In this document: positions 17,596 through 27,317 of the stretch, piece by piece
Position numbering within the stretch: position 1 is the stretch's first letter
Layout of the letters: each line of letters opens with the position of its first letter
From: Leptolyngbya sp. FACHB-261
Lineage (GTDB): Bacteria > Cyanobacteriota > Cyanobacteriia > FACHB-261
NCBI RefSeq assembly: GCF_014696065.1
Contig: NZ_JACJPL010000015.1
Location: 469,188 to 533,187 of the forward strand
Direction: 5' to 3'
DNA length: 64,000 nt
Translations under genes and position numbers: made by a program
Notes under the pieces: model-generated
Seen by the model: only the letters and a program-made list of their open reading frames with translations
What the model was told of the DNA's origin: nothing
The model's database searches: none

Positions 17596-19785
17596 GTGCT
17601 AAAGCGGAATCTTGTGCGGTTGTCCTTTGTGCTGGGCTTAGGTCTAGCAACCACGTTGATTAGTGCAGGTGTGACGGTAGCAGTGCGCAGCGGACAACAG
17701 ACCGCTCAACCTGCCAATTCTGAGCCTCAAACCATTGCCCTAGAACCCCGTAACACCACTGATACGGGCGCCACTTTTCGCCAGATCGCGCAGTTATCGA
17801 CCACAGAGCAGATCAGCCGTCTGGAGCAACTTGCCCGTAACGGTCGTTCTGAAACTGAACGCAGTCGAGCGCGTTACCGTCTAGCAGACCTTTATCTGCA
17901 ATTGAACCGACCCGCTGAGGCCCTGCCCTCGCTTGAGGGGCTGGAGCGGGATTACCCCATGCTGGCCGATCAGGTTCTACTGTTGCGCGCTCGGGCTTAC
18001 ACCGCTGCCCGTAACCCCGGTCAAGCTCAAGCCGTTTGGGAGCAAATTCTGACGGAGCATGCTCAAAGCCCGGTTGCCGCTGAGGCCCTTTATGCTCTCG
18101 GGCGCAGCAACCGGAACTACTGGGCACAAGCAATCAACCAATTCCCAGCCCACCCACGCAGTGGCGAGATTGCCCGAACGCTGCTAGCTCAGAATCCCAA
18201 TCAGCCTGAGTTGATGCTATTGCTGGCGCGCTACTCGCCAGAGCGTAAGACCACAGTGCCAGTGCTAGACCGTCTGGTGCGCAGCTACGCCTCACGTCTG
18301 CGGGCCGAAGACTGGGAAGCTGTGGCCTTTGGCTACTGGCAGAATCGTCAGTTTGCCAAAGCAGCTAGCGCCTATGCCCGCGCCCCTCAATCTGCTCGCA
18401 ATCTGTATCGAGCTGGCCGCAGCCTGCAACTCTCGGGTGACAGTCGCCGCGCCTACAGTTACTACACCCGCGTTGCCACGCAGTTCCCCAACGACGTTGA
18501 TGCCGGTAACGCCCTACTGCGTATTCCTGGGGTTACCACCGCTCAAAATGCGCTGCCCTGGCTAGACCAAGCAATCGCTAACCACCCGACCAGAGCCGCA
18601 GAAGCGGTTTTGGCTAAAGCAAAGGTCTATGACCGCTCAAACAGCGCGCAGGCAGCCAGTGCCGCCCGCAACCTATTGCTTAGCCGCTACGCCAACACAG
18701 AAGCTGCGGCTGAGCTGAGTTGGGAATTAGCTCGTGCTCGGGCACAACGGGGTGATTTGAGTGGAGCCATTCAGCAGGCGCAAGCAGTGGCTTCCGCAGC
18801 CCCTGCCGACAGCGAAACAGCCCCTCAGCTAATGTTCTGGGCAGGCAAATGGTCGCAGCGACTCGGACAAGCTGACCGGGCTAGAGGCTTTTTCCAACAG
18901 GTGCTCAATCGTTACCCACAGTCGTATTACGCTTGGCGGTCAGCGGGTCTTCTGGGCTGGCCTGTCGGGGATTTCCTCAATGCTCGGCGAGTAGCCTACA
19001 GCATTCAACCCCCAAGTCGGGGTAATCTCACGGCTGGATCTACACAGGTCCAGGAGTTGTACCTCCTGGGCTCAGGCATCGATGCCTGGCAACGCTGGCA
19101 AGCGGAGCTGCCCGAGCGGATCAACCTCAGTGTTGCCCAACAGTTTACCGATGGCCTGCTACGCCTGGAAGTGAACGACAACCTGGAGGCACTTGACCAG
19201 ATTTCCAGCTTGCTCTGGCAAGATATCCCCTCCGAGCAACGCTCCAACCTGGAAGCACTCAAGCAGCAACCCTATTTCTGGGAAGCGCTTTATCCCATGC
19301 AGTACCGGGAGGGCATTACTACCTGGGCCCAGAGCCGGAACTTGAACCCGCTGTTGGTGATGGCCCTGATCCGTCAAGAATCGCGGTTTGAACCCAATAT
19401 CCGCTCCTCAGCTGGCGCGACGGGTCTCATGCAAGTCATGCCTGGCACAGGTGACTGGATCGCTAGCAAAATCGGTCTGGGAAGCTACTCGTTGAGCAAT
19501 CCCAACGATAATCTCAAGCTGGGCACCTGGTATTTGGACTACACCCATCGCGAATACAGCAACAACTCGATGCTGGCGGTCGCTAGCTATAACGCTGGTC
19601 CTGGGAATGTGTCAAGCTGGGTGAGACGCTTCGGGTTGAGGGACGCTGACGAGTTCGTCGAGAGCATCCCGTTCTCGGAGACCCGAGGTTACGTCAAGTT
19701 AGTCTTTGAGAACTACTGGAACTATCTGCGTCTGTACTCTCCTGATATTCATCAGGAGCTAGCTCAGTTCCAGGCAGACCAGTAA
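17596..19785 (+). CDS. Soluble lytic murein transglycosylase with TPR-like solenoid
   Basis: A 729-residue periplasmic protein. A signal-anchor-like N-terminus (VRLSFVLGLGLATTLISAGV) is followed by a long alpha-helical TPR-like superhelix (about 70-540), and then a Slt70-type catalytic domain. Catalytic Glu595 lies in ALIRQESRF, followed by GATGLMQVMPGTGDW and SYNAGPGNVSSW, the three standard motifs. It cleaves peptidoglycan glycan strands to 1,6-anhydro-muramyl products. Starts at GTG 17596. Family membership is firm; no operon partner is seen. Confidence 0.93.
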   Translation: MLKRNLVRLSFVLGLGLATTLISAGVTVAVRSGQQTAQPANSEPQTIALEPRNTTDTGATFRQIAQLSTTEQISRLEQLARNGRSETERSRARYRLADLYLQLNRPAEALPSLEGLERDYPMLADQVLLLRARAYTAARNPGQAQAVWEQILTEHAQSPVAAEALYALGRSNRNYWAQAINQFPAHPRSGEIARTLLAQNPNQPELMLLLARYSPERKTTVPVLDRLVRSYASRLRAEDWEAVAFGYWQNRQFAKAASAYARAPQSARNLYRAGRSLQLSGDSRRAYSYYTRVATQFPNDVDAGNALLRIPGVTTAQNALPWLDQAIANHPTRAAEAVLAKAKVYDRSNSAQAASAARNLLLSRYANTEAAAELSWELARARAQRGDLSGAIQQAQAVASAAPADSETAPQLMFWAGKWSQRLGQADRARGFFQQVLNRYPQSYYAWRSAGLLGWPVGDFLNARRVAYSIQPPSRGNLTAGSTQVQELYLLGSGIDAWQRWQAELPERINLSVAQQFTDGLLRLEVNDNLEALDQISSLLWQDIPSEQRSNLEALKQQPYFWEALYPMQYREGITTWAQSRNLNPLLVMALIRQESRFEPNIRSSAGATGLMQVMPGTGDWIASKIGLGSYSLSNPNDNLKLGTWYLDYTHREYSNNSMLAVASYNAGPGNVSSWVRRFGLRDADEFVESIPFSETRGYVKLVFENYWNYLRLYSPDIHQELAQFQADQ

Positions 19786-19887
19786 GGCTTGCAGAGACAG
19801 AGACAGGTTCAACGGTCACAAGTCGGTTTCAGGGTGCTGTTATCGTAGTGTGCAAATGGGCCTGATATAGGAGCGGGTAGTTTTTGG

Positions 19888-20616
19888 ATGGGGACAACCT
19901 ATCAACGAGTACTGCTGAAACTCAGCGGTGAAGCTTTAATGGGCGAACTCGCCTATGGCATTGACCCCAGTGTCGTGCAATCGATTGCGCTAGAAGTGGC
20001 TGAAGTGGTCAAGGCAGGGGTAGAGGTTGCCATCGTCGTAGGCGGCGGCAACATTTTTCGAGGCGTAAAGGGCGCGGCAGCAGGCATGGACCGCGCTACC
20101 GCAGACTATATTGGCATGATCGCCACGGTGATGAACTGCTTGACCCTGCAGGACTCACTGGAGCGAGAGAACGTGCCGACCCGAGTCCAATCGGCGATTA
20201 CGATGCAGGAGGTGGCTGAGCCCTACATTCGTCGTCGCGCCATCCGCCACCTGGAAAAAAAACGGGTAGTTATTTTTGGTGCAGGCTCTGGCAATCCCTT
20301 CTTCACCACAGATACGACCGCAGCCCTACGGGCGGCTGAGATCGATGCGGAGGTTATCTTCAAAGCGACGAAGGTGGATGGCATATACGATGCAGATCCC
20401 AAAAAGCACCCTGGAGCTCGCCGTTTCCAAAGTCTGACCTACAGCCACGTGCTCACCCACGACCTGCAAGTCATGGACAGTACGGCCATTGCGTTGTGCA
20501 AAGACAATAACATTCCCATTGTGGTCTTTGATCTAACTGTTAGCGGAAACGTGCGTCGGGCTGTAATGGGAGAATCGATTGGAACGATTGTCGGAGGGTC
20601 CCATGAAGTTATCTGA
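19888..20616 (+). CDS. pyrH: UMP kinase
   Basis: A 242-residue hexameric bacterial UMP kinase (amino-acid kinase fold) phosphorylating UMP to [24 protein letters not shown] and [17 protein letters not shown] form the ATP and UMP sites, and [12 protein letters not shown] is typical. ATG 19888. Its last 14 bases overlap the start of frr, a classical pyrH-frr operon with translational coupling. Confidence 0.97.
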   Translation: MGTTYQRVLLKLSGEALMGELAYGIDPSVVQSIALEVAEVVKAGVEVAIVVGGGNIFRGVKGAAAGMDRATADYIGMIATVMNCLTLQDSLERENVPTRVQSAITMQEVAEPYIRRRAIRHLEKKRVVIFGAGSGNPFFTTDTTAALRAAEIDAEVIFKATKVDGIYDADPKKHPGARRFQSLTYSHVLTHDLQVMDSTAIALCKDNNIPIVVFDLTVSGNVRRAVMGESIGTIVGGSHEVI

Positions 20617-21151
20617 AGTCGAGTCCCGGATGCAGAAGGCTGTCGAAGCAGCCCAGCGGGACTTCAACACAATCCGCACAGGTCGTGCCAGTGGCTCATT
20701 ACTGGATCGGGTGATGGTGGAATACTATGGCACCCCCACCCCTTTGAAATCTCTTGCTAACGTGGCAACCCCAGATGCCAGCACAATCACGATCCAACCG
20801 TTCGACCGCACTTCGCTGAACTTGATTGAGAAATCAATCTCGCTGTCTGATATCGGTCTGACACCTAGCAACGATGGTTCGCTGATTCGCCTGAACATTC
20901 CACCCCTGACCTCTGAACGTCGCAAGGAACTCGTGAAAACTGTTTCCAAGCTTGCAGAAGAAGGTAAGGTTGCTATCCGCAACATTCGCCGCGATGCTGT
21001 GGATTCGGTTCGGAAGGAAGAGAAGAACAGCGAAATCTCCAAAGATGAAGCGCTCGACCGCCAAGATGCGATCCAAAAGCTTACAGATCGCTACACTCAC
21101 AAAATCGACGAGTTGCTAGCTAACAAGGAGAAAGAGATCAGCACCGTTTAA
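20603..21151 (+). CDS. frr: Ribosome recycling factor
   Basis: A 182-residue RRF that splits post-termination ribosomes with EF-G. The opening [21 protein letters not shown], then [20 protein letters not shown], and the long helical C-terminal arm are canonical. ATG 20603, preceded by CGGAGGG (20592-20597), was chosen over an in-frame ATG at 20579 because it matches family length and has the ribosome-binding site. Confidence 0.97.
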   Translation: MKLSEVESRMQKAVEAAQRDFNTIRTGRASGSLLDRVMVEYYGTPTPLKSLANVATPDASTITIQPFDRTSLNLIEKSISLSDIGLTPSNDGSLIRLNIPPLTSERRKELVKTVSKLAEEGKVAIRNIRRDAVDSVRKEEKNSEISKDEALDRQDAIQKLTDRYTHKIDELLANKEKEISTV

Positions 21152-21188
21152 GGCAGTTGGCTAGGACCGTGCGGTTTTATAAGTGTGT

Positions 21189-21323
21189 CCCACAAGTTGA
21201 TGTCTGGAGTGTTTATGCAACTGCCCGTGCAGGTTAGGTCACTCTTGAGGCTAGACAGCCCCCTCTAGTTATCTAGCTAGTTATCTAGCCCCAGTCCGAT
21301 GTCTCCAGGTCTCAACTTGTGGG
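21189..21323. repeat. 135-bp element bounded by 21-bp inverted repeats
   Basis: Left arm 21189-21209 (CCCACAAGTTGA, three unpaired, CTGGAG) and right arm 21303-21323 (CTCCAG, three unpaired, TCAACTTGTGGG) match at 18 of 21 positions and stop abruptly on both sides. The 93-bp interior contains a direct repeat TAGTTATCTAGC. It lies between the convergent frr and pentapeptide genes. It could be a MITE-like element or a large RNA stem. Confidence 0.7.
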
Positions 21324-21398
21324 CAATAGTACAGGTCCTTAGGCAGGCCAATCGTTCGAGATTAAGCCTGGGACCTGTAAGGTGGGCTATCAATAAGC

Positions 21399-23087
21399 TT
21401 AGAAAGTGGCTTGATTACCATACAGACGAATCTGTTGACCGCGTGAATTGATTACTGTTGTATGGGTTGGAGCGTGAAAAAAGCTTAAGTCATCGATAGC
21501 TTTAGCTAAAATCTTCCCCAACGTAGATCTCAAGCGAAAGATTTGCTTGAGTTGAGTATAGGACTTTGGTATTGCGATTTTGTCTGAAGCCATACTTTTC
21601 TGACCTAATGCTTCAACTGTTTGCCAGGTAGCTTCAGAGTCTTTAAAGGGAGCAATCGCTAGATAAAGTGTTGGCAAGAGCTGCTCATCACTCTCCACTG
21701 CGAAGGTCAGCACGGTTTTACGTCGAGTGATCTCAATGCTTGGCGGTCTTTGCAGTTCAGGGTGCTGTCGAGCAATTTGGCGATAGACTGCCGCTAAGGT
21801 AAAGTTGGCGTCCTGGTCAAGCACCGCTTCTACAACAATGCGAAGGATAGGTGAAATGTCACTAAAAAAGTCGCGAGCTTCCTCAGCATTAAATCGAACA
21901 ATGCGACTGCCATCTCCCTTCATGCTGAGGTCAACCCAATCGCAAATCATGCCCTCGGTTTTCAGACTAAAACGAGGCACACCGAACACCTGAGCACCAG
22001 TCAAAACAGCTCCACTCAGATCCGCTTCAAGCCAATCTGCGGCAATCAAATTGGCTTCGGTTAAATCGGACTGAGCTAGACAAGTGCTTGAAAGGATAGC
22101 TTTGGTTAACGTGGCGCGGCGCAAACTAGCTCGACTAAGATTGGCTTCACTCAGGTCAGCTCGGGTCAGGTTAGCTGTGTTCAAGTTAGCCCCTATTAAC
22201 TTCGCTTCTACTAGGCTAGCTTCACTCAAGTCGGCACCAGTCAAATCTGCTTCTCGTAAGGTCGTGCAGCGTAGAGTTGCCCCCATTAAATCTGCATTAC
22301 GGAGACAAGCACCGCGCAGATTTGCCCAACTTAGATTTGCTCTTCCTAAATTTGCCTCGATCAAGATGGCTTCGCAGAGATTAGCACTATCAAGATCAGC
22401 CCAGCCAAGCTCCGCTTTACTAAGATTAGCTTCACTCAAATTGGCTTCGTTGAACTGCGTTTTATGTAAATCTGTCCCTACTAATTTGGCTCGGCTTAGA
22501 TTGGCATTGCGCAGATTCGCTTCTTGAAGGTTGGCCTCACTTAAGTTAGCGCCACTCAAGTCCCGCCGACTTAGGTCAGCGCCGTTAAGATCGGCCCCTC
22601 GCAGGTCAACAGCTTTTAGCTTCGCCTCGCTTAAGTTGACCTCACTCAAGCTTGCTAAGCGTAGGTTAGCGCCGCCAAGATTAGCGCCACTGAGATTAGC
22701 ACCGTTCAAGTTGGCTAATTTCAAGTTGGCGTTGCTTAAATCAGCTAATCGTAAAATAGCTAGTTTAAGATCGGCACCACTGAGATTAGCACCACTGAGA
22801 TTAGCACCACTGAGATTAGCACCACTGAGATTAGCACCACTGAGATTAGCACCACTGAGATTAGCACCACTGAGATTGACCAGTCGGAGATTGGCAGCGC
22901 TGAGGTTAGCGAGTCTGAGGTTAGAGCCCATGAGATTAGCCAGCCGCAAACTGGCTGTACTCAAATGAGCTCCAATCAAGCTAGCTCCGGTGAGATTTAC
23001 GCCAACGAGGTTAGCCCCGATCAGGTGGGCAACAGCAAAGTTCCTGTCTCCTTGAGCGTAGCGCTGTAGCAGTTCATCGGCTTCCAT
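21399..23087 (-). CDS. Pentapeptide-repeat protein with C-terminal alpha/beta domain
   Basis: A 562-residue protein. Residues about 15-365 form a long run of A(D/N)LxX pentapeptides, predicted to fold as a right-handed quadrilateral beta-helix. After residue about 370 a non-repeat domain follows (WVDLSMKGDGSRIVRF, RDFFSDISPILRIVVEAV, PSIEITRRKTVLTFAV). I do not recognise its family by name, but such tails are common in cyanobacterial pentapeptide proteins. Within the repeats, six consecutive ANLSG units are encoded by identical 15-bp DNA (22786-22875). The short N-terminus (MEADELLQRYAQGDRNF) is a standard cyanobacterial cap. Function unknown. Confidence 0.88.
   Translation of the reverse strand: MEADELLQRYAQGDRNFAVAHLIGANLVGVNLTGASLIGAHLSTASLRLANLMGSNLRLANLSAANLRLVNLSGANLSGANLSGANLSGANLSGANLSGANLSGADLKLAILRLADLSNANLKLANLNGANLSGANLGGANLRLASLSEVNLSEAKLKAVDLRGADLNGADLSRRDLSGANLSEANLQEANLRNANLSRAKLVGTDLHKTQFNEANLSEANLSKAELGWADLDSANLCEAILIEANLGRANLSWANLRGACLRNADLMGATLRCTTLREADLTGADLSEASLVEAKLIGANLNTANLTRADLSEANLSRASLRRATLTKAILSSTCLAQSDLTEANLIAADWLEADLSGAVLTGAQVFGVPRFSLKTEGMICDWVDLSMKGDGSRIVRFNAEEARDFFSDISPILRIVVEAVLDQDANFTLAAVYRQIARQHPELQRPPSIEITRRKTVLTFAVESDEQLLPTLYLAIAPFKDSEATWQTVEALGQKSMASDKIAIPKSYTQLKQIFRLRSTLGKILAKAIDDLSFFHAPTHTTVINSRGQQIRLYGNQATF
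22786..22875. repeat. Six identical 15-bp units inside the pentapeptide gene
   Basis: TTAGCACCACTGAGA is repeated exactly six times, with a seventh near-copy immediately before (22771-22785). On the coding strand it encodes ANLSG repeats. Confidence 0.95.
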
Positions 23088-23486
23088 ATCGCCTGTGTCT
23101 CAAACCAAGCGGGCTAGTACAAGATGCCCCGAAAATCAAACTTGAGAACTGCCTGGAGCCTCCAGGTTGCGCGGGGTTATGCATATACAGCACTCATGCA
23201 ATGAAGAGAGATGGCCGAGCTTAAGACCAAGGCTGATTCAGGGTCAAGGGTGACGCTGCCCAGGTAGCAAAACGAGAAAGCCGTGCTACGTTTGCAGCAC
23301 CCACAGCCCTAGCGGGCAATCGACACGTCGGCCTCTATCTTGCTCCCAGGCAATAATGGCCCTGAGCGCTAGAGGTACCCGCCTATCACTCTACCGGAGC
23401 CATGAGGAGATGTCATGCCGTCCCTGACCTGAAACCAGTTTCGACTCAGGTAGAGCAGAACAACATCACGCTTTTTCAGGTCAGCT
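23088..23486. other. Intergenic region between the pentapeptide gene and prfC
   Basis: About 400 bp. A stretch near 23208 (GAGAGATGGCCGAGC) resembles the 5-prime end of a tRNA-Ser, but no anticodon or T arm follows. No gene is supported. Confidence 0.4.
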
Positions 23487-25115
23487 TTACCCTTCGGTTT
23501 GTGAGTTCAAGGTTAAAACGGGTGCCGTTTCGCTGAGCTTGAGGCTGGGGTGATCACTTTGAATCTGGTGCACATTCCATTCATTCTTAAATAGCAGGAC
23601 TGGACGGTTCACAGCGTCCTTGACCACCATCGTGTTGAACAGACGGCCGACCTTCTCGAGGGCAGGCCAACCCCCCACCACCCAGCGGGCAGCTGAGTAG
23701 GGCAGCATTTCCAGATGCGTTTCAACCCCATATTCGTTTTGGAGCCGGAACTGTACAACTTCAAATTGCAACTGCCCAACCGCAGCCAGAATGGGATCTC
23801 GCTTTGACTCATCGCTTGAATACATAATTTGAACGGCGCCCTCTTCTCGCAGTTCTGACACTCCCTTATGGAAGGACTTGAACTTCGAAGATTCAGGATT
23901 GCGCAGAAAGGCGAATAAGCTCGGCGAGAAGTAAGGAATTCCCTCAAATTCGAGTTTTTGGCCTACACAAATGGTGTCCCCAATCGAGAACACGCCTGGG
24001 TTATTGAGACCGACGATGTCGCCTGGATACGCTTCTTCAATCGACTCACGCCCCTGGGCAAAGAGCTTTTGCGGACGGGACAGGCGCACGTTTTTGCCGG
24101 AGCGTACATGCTGTACAGTCATGTCCTTCTCAAATTTGCCCGAGCAGACTCGCACAAACGCGACTCGGTCTCGGTGTTTGGGGTCCATGTTGGCCTGAAG
24201 CTTAAACACGAATCCCGAAAACTCCTCGCGCGTCGGCTCGATGCAGCCTAGCGTGCTTTGGTAGCTTGCCGGTTTGAGCGCATGGTCCAAAAAGGACTGG
24301 AGAAACAGCTCCACCCCAAAGTTAGTCATGGCGCTACCGAAGAACACAGGGGTCTGCTCTCCTGCATGTACCGCTTCTAAATCTAGTGCTGGACCAATTC
24401 CCTCCAAAACCTCCAGTTCCTCTTTGAACTGATAATAGAGATCCTGCTCTAGGAGAGCCTCAATGCGGGGATCTCCCAGGTTAACGACTGTGTCGATCGC
24501 CTCTCGAGAACCATGCTCCCGGCGTTCAAACAAATGAATCTGTTGGCTAGCACGGTCATAAACGCCCTTAAAACGGTCGCCCATGCCAATTGGCCAGTTG
24601 ACGGCGTAGGTTTGCAGACCTAGTTCCTGCTCAATCTCATCGAGCAGGGCCAACGGTTCACGTCCCGGCCGATCCAGCTTATTGATAAAAGTGAAGATCG
24701 GAATCCGGCGCAGCCGACAGACCTCGAACAGCTTGCGGGTCTGTGGCTCCAAGCCTTTGGCCGCATCGACCAGCATGACTGCATTGTCTGCAGCGACTAG
24801 CGTGCGGTAGGTATCTTCGGAGAAGTCTTGGTGACCCGGCGTGTCCAGTAGATTAATCTGGCAGTCGTTGTAATCAAACTGTAAAACTGTCGAAGTAATC
24901 GAAATACCGCGCTGCTGCTCCATCTCCATCCAGTCAGAGGTGGCGCTGCGCTGATTACGCCTAGCCTTCACCGCCCCTGCCAGGTGGATTGCACCTCCGT
25001 AAAGCAGTAGCTTTTCTGTCAGCGTAGTCTTACCAGCGTCGGGGTGCGAGATAATCGCGAAGGTTCGGCGCTTCTCAACGGCCTGTTGCAGTTCATCGTG
25101 CAGTTCGCTGGGCAT
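23487..25115 (-). CDS. prfC: Peptide chain release factor 3
   Basis: A 542-residue translational GTPase that removes RF1/RF2 from the ribosome after termination. G1 is [16 protein letters not shown]3 is [16 protein letters not shown] and G4 is [30 protein letters not shown] is the RF3 switch I signature. Length is normal. ATG 25115. Two 16-bp direct repeats stand 35-70 bp upstream of the start. Confidence 0.96.
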   Translation of the reverse strand: MPSELHDELQQAVEKRRTFAIISHPDAGKTTLTEKLLLYGGAIHLAGAVKARRNQRSATSDWMEMEQQRGISITSTVLQFDYNDCQINLLDTPGHQDFSEDTYRTLVAADNAVMLVDAAKGLEPQTRKLFEVCRLRRIPIFTFINKLDRPGREPLALLDEIEQELGLQTYAVNWPIGMGDRFKGVYDRASQQIHLFERREHGSREAIDTVVNLGDPRIEALLEQDLYYQFKEELEVLEGIGPALDLEAVHAGEQTPVFFGSAMTNFGVELFLQSFLDHALKPASYQSTLGCIEPTREEFSGFVFKLQANMDPKHRDRVAFVRVCSGKFEKDMTVQHVRSGKNVRLSRPQKLFAQGRESIEEAYPGDIVGLNNPGVFSIGDTICVGQKLEFEGIPYFSPSLFAFLRNPESSKFKSFHKGVSELREEGAVQIMYSSDESKRDPILAAVGQLQFEVVQFRLQNEYGVETHLEMLPYSAARWVVGGWPALEKVGRLFNTMVVKDAVNRPVLLFKNEWNVHQIQSDHPSLKLSETAPVLTLNSQTEG

Positions 25116-25149
25116 GGAGGTTGGCAGAAATGCTCACGGTGTCAACCTC

Positions 25150-25184
25150 CCCATTCTATGAAAGGCTTCCCATTCTATGAAAGG
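25150..25184. promoter_or_regulatory. 16-bp direct repeat upstream of prfC
   Basis: CCCATTCTATGAAAGG occurs at 25150-25165 and 25169-25184, a 19-bp period. Read on the prfC strand it is CCTTTCATAGAATGGG twice, each copy containing a TAGAAT box that resembles a -10 element. It is either an operator pair or a chance duplication. Confidence 0.5.
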
Positions 25185-25232
25185 TCAGCTAAGCCAGGCA
25201 GAGCTTAGCAGTTCAGAACCCACCAATAGCAA

Positions 25233-25382
25233 TTAGCGTTCAATCCAATTGGCAACCATCAGCAGCGGCTGCTGGGCAGTGAGTTGCGCTCCGCTCTGCA
25301 TTGGCACAGGGGGTTGCTGAGTCTCAATCACCAGGCTCAACGCAAATGTTGCCGTGACAGCAAGCAGTAACTTCTCTAGCAT
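25233..25382 (-). CDS. Small membrane-anchored or secreted peptide, 49 aa
   Basis: Reads MLEKLLLAVTATFALSLVIE, followed by a Gln/Pro-rich tail ending ANWIER. One hydrophobic helix (about 4-20). ATG 25382 is preceded by GAGGAG at a spacing of about seven, a very good initiation site, which is the main reason to call it. Longer in-frame starts exist but lack this. Family not recognised. Confidence 0.5.
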   Translation of the reverse strand: MLEKLLLAVTATFALSLVIETQQPPVPMQSGAQLTAQQPLLMVANWIER

Positions 25383-25523
25383 GACTTCACTCCTCATCAA
25401 ACAGCCCACTCTCAGTGTGGTCTGCTCTCTAGTAAAGAGCTCCAACCTACGATTAGGGTTCCGTAAATTCTGAGGTTTTTCTTTTAAGGAGTATGCAAAG
25501 TCCAGCAGATTTACGGTATAAAC

Positions 25524-26174
25524 CTAGTTTTCTGGCAGAGTCGGTAACACTCGGACCCGATGCTCACCTACCTGGACTCGTCCACTTGCGACTAGAGCCA
25601 CAGCCTCAACCAGAATTCGATGCTCTTGCTGATGAATGCGTTCAGCCAGTGTAGCGGCTGTATCATCGGCTTGGACAGGCACCGCCGCCTGACAAACAAT
25701 CGGACCGCTATCAACCGCCAGCCGCACAATATGCACGGTGCAGCCCGTCACCTTGACTCCGTAATCTAGAGCTTGCTCCACGGCTCTAATCCCTGGAAAG
25801 CTCGGCAGTAAGCTGGGGTGCAGGTTCAGAATGCGGTTCGGAAACGTGTTGATCAAAACCTCAGTGACGCGGCGCATCCAGCCAGCCATCACCACCCAGT
25901 CCACTTGAGCTTCTTTTAAACAGCTAACAATGTCATGATCCAAGTCCTCGCGTCGAGGATAAGCCCGGTGATTGAGCAGTTGAGTTGAGATACCCAAACG
26001 TTCAGCCCGTTGACGAACTAGCGCATCAGGGTTGTTGTAGATCAGAATCCCAATTTCTGCGTTAGGGATTTCGCCTGCTTGGATAGCCTCAGCTAGGGCC
26101 TGAAAATTGCTGCCATTGCCAGAAGCCAGAACGCCCAAACGCAGAGCAGGCGTTGCTCCAGAGTTGCCAGTCAT
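25524..26174 (-). CDS. purN: Phosphoribosylglycinamide formyltransferase
   Basis: A 216-residue GAR transformylase using 10-formyl-THF, the third step of purine synthesis. GNGSNFQAL binds the phosphate. MAGWMRRVTEVLINTF leads to NLHPSLLPSFPG with the catalytic His, and VDSGPIVCQAAVPV carries the catalytic Asp. ATG 26174. Not linked to other pur genes. Confidence 0.95.
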   Translation of the reverse strand: MTGNSGATPALRLGVLASGNGSNFQALAEAIQAGEIPNAEIGILIYNNPDALVRQRAERLGISTQLLNHRAYPRREDLDHDIVSCLKEAQVDWVVMAGWMRRVTEVLINTFPNRILNLHPSLLPSFPGIRAVEQALDYGVKVTGCTVHIVRLAVDSGPIVCQAAVPVQADDTAATLAERIHQQEHRILVEAVALVASGRVQVGEHRVRVLPTLPEN

Positions 26175-26260
26175 GGGTAATGTTAGGATCCGAGTACCTG
26201 AACCAACCTACTACTGAATCAGAGTCCTAAGACTCGAAGTTTTCTTTTATCTATCGCCGC

Positions 26261-26701
26261 ATGCTCGATCCTGTGTCAGATCCGACTGCTCCCATCAGAA
26301 CTGAACCGAAAGCGACTGACCTTGACTGGCGTCAACAGTTAGTGCAGTTAGACAATGAGCTGTCTAAACGCCCCATCGCCTTGGATCCAGGGGGTTACTT
26401 TGTGATCTACTTGGACCGCGAGGCCAAGCTGATCTGCGCCAAACACTACACCAATACAATCAACGAAAAAGGTTTAGCAGTCGATCCAGCTACCGGTAAG
26501 CCCATTCCAGTCCGAGGCAAGGTAGAGCGCGTTCCTACGCGTACTTTTCAAGGGCGTACTGCTAAGGAATTAGCAGCTGAGGTGCTAGAGCGGACTCGGC
26601 CCTGTCCAGTCACCTACCTGGACCACGCCGCTTACTTAGGACGGGAATTTCAGAAAGCAGAAGCAGCTTTGCTATCTGGCCAGGATTACATCCAAGATTA
26701 G
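26261..26701 (+). CDS. DUF4346 domain protein
   Basis: A 146-residue protein of the cyanobacterial/archaeal DUF4346 family. LDPGGYFVIYLDREAKLICA, HYTNTINEKGLAVDP and CPVTYLDHAAYLGREFQKAE are characteristic. In other organisms this module can be fused to dihydropteroate-synthase-like proteins; here it stands alone. The function is not established. ATG 26261, divergent from purN with an 86-bp gap. Confidence 0.82.
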   Translation: MLDPVSDPTAPIRTEPKATDLDWRQQLVQLDNELSKRPIALDPGGYFVIYLDREAKLICAKHYTNTINEKGLAVDPATGKPIPVRGKVERVPTRTFQGRTAKELAAEVLERTRPCPVTYLDHAAYLGREFQKAEAALLSGQDYIQD

Positions 26702-26798
26702 GGACAAATGTAAGCTCCAGACCGTTAGCTTGCTGAGACGTAGCTCACTGAGAAGTGCCGTTCTGAGTGCAAGACAAACAGGCTAGACAAACAGGCTC

Positions 26799-27152
26799 AT
26801 GCTAGAGTGCCCTCGCTGTCACCAACCGGTTAGCTCCACTGACGTCACTTGCCCAGTTTGCAGTGAGACGCTCAAAGCTCATGGTCATCCGGGTATGCCG
26901 TTGCACCGAGCTGAGAGAGGTGCTTTTCTGTGTGATACCTGTGTCTACCAGGCCGATGATAGTTGTACTTTTCCTCAGCGGCCCCAGGCCTTGTCCTGTA
27001 CGCTTTATCGTAGCCAGCAGGTTGTGCATTTGACAGCTGCTGAAGTCAAAGCCCGCTACCGGGCTCAGTTAGGGATGGGCGAACGGCGCTATTTCTGGAT
27101 AGGCTTGGGAGCAGTTGTAGTTCTGGCCGTCGCTTTCACTCTGCTGCGCTAG
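26799..27152 (+). CDS. Zinc-ribbon protein with C-terminal membrane helix
   Basis: 117 residues. An N-terminal double CxxC zinc ribbon (CPRCHQPVSSTDVTCPVC, residues 4-21) is followed by a second cluster, CDTCVYQADDSC and SCTLY, which could bind another metal. A single membrane helix near the end (FWIGLGAVVVLAVAFTLL) anchors it with the ribbon in the cytoplasm. Function unknown. ATG 26799 with only a weak ribosome-binding site. Confidence 0.75.
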   Translation: MLECPRCHQPVSSTDVTCPVCSETLKAHGHPGMPLHRAERGAFLCDTCVYQADDSCTFPQRPQALSCTLYRSQQVVHLTAAEVKARYRAQLGMGERRYFWIGLGAVVVLAVAFTLLR

Positions 27153-27317
27153 CCTGCGCAGCAATTTAACCTGCTTTCTCGCTCTGATTACCGATTCAAC
27201 CGATTGAGTCAGATTCCTTACGGGTAGGCCTTTGCTGGCAGACATTGCAGCAACAAGTTCTAGGAGTGCTCCTAGCCGCCACATGCACGAACCTTAGACC
27301 GCAATTAGAGAGCAACC

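Noticed and set aside
22786..22875. Short exact repeats as a CRISPR-like array
   Set aside because: The 15-bp units are contiguous with no spacers and encode in-frame ANLSG residues.
22084..22968. Long plus-strand frames rich in Leu-Ala-Ser-Leu-Arg repeats
   Set aside because: They are the antisense image of the pentapeptide repeats on the minus strand.
23208..23290. tRNA-Ser-like 5-prime sequence (GAGAGATGGCCGAGC)
   Set aside because: No anticodon stem, no T arm with TTCGA-type loop and no matching acceptor strand follow it.
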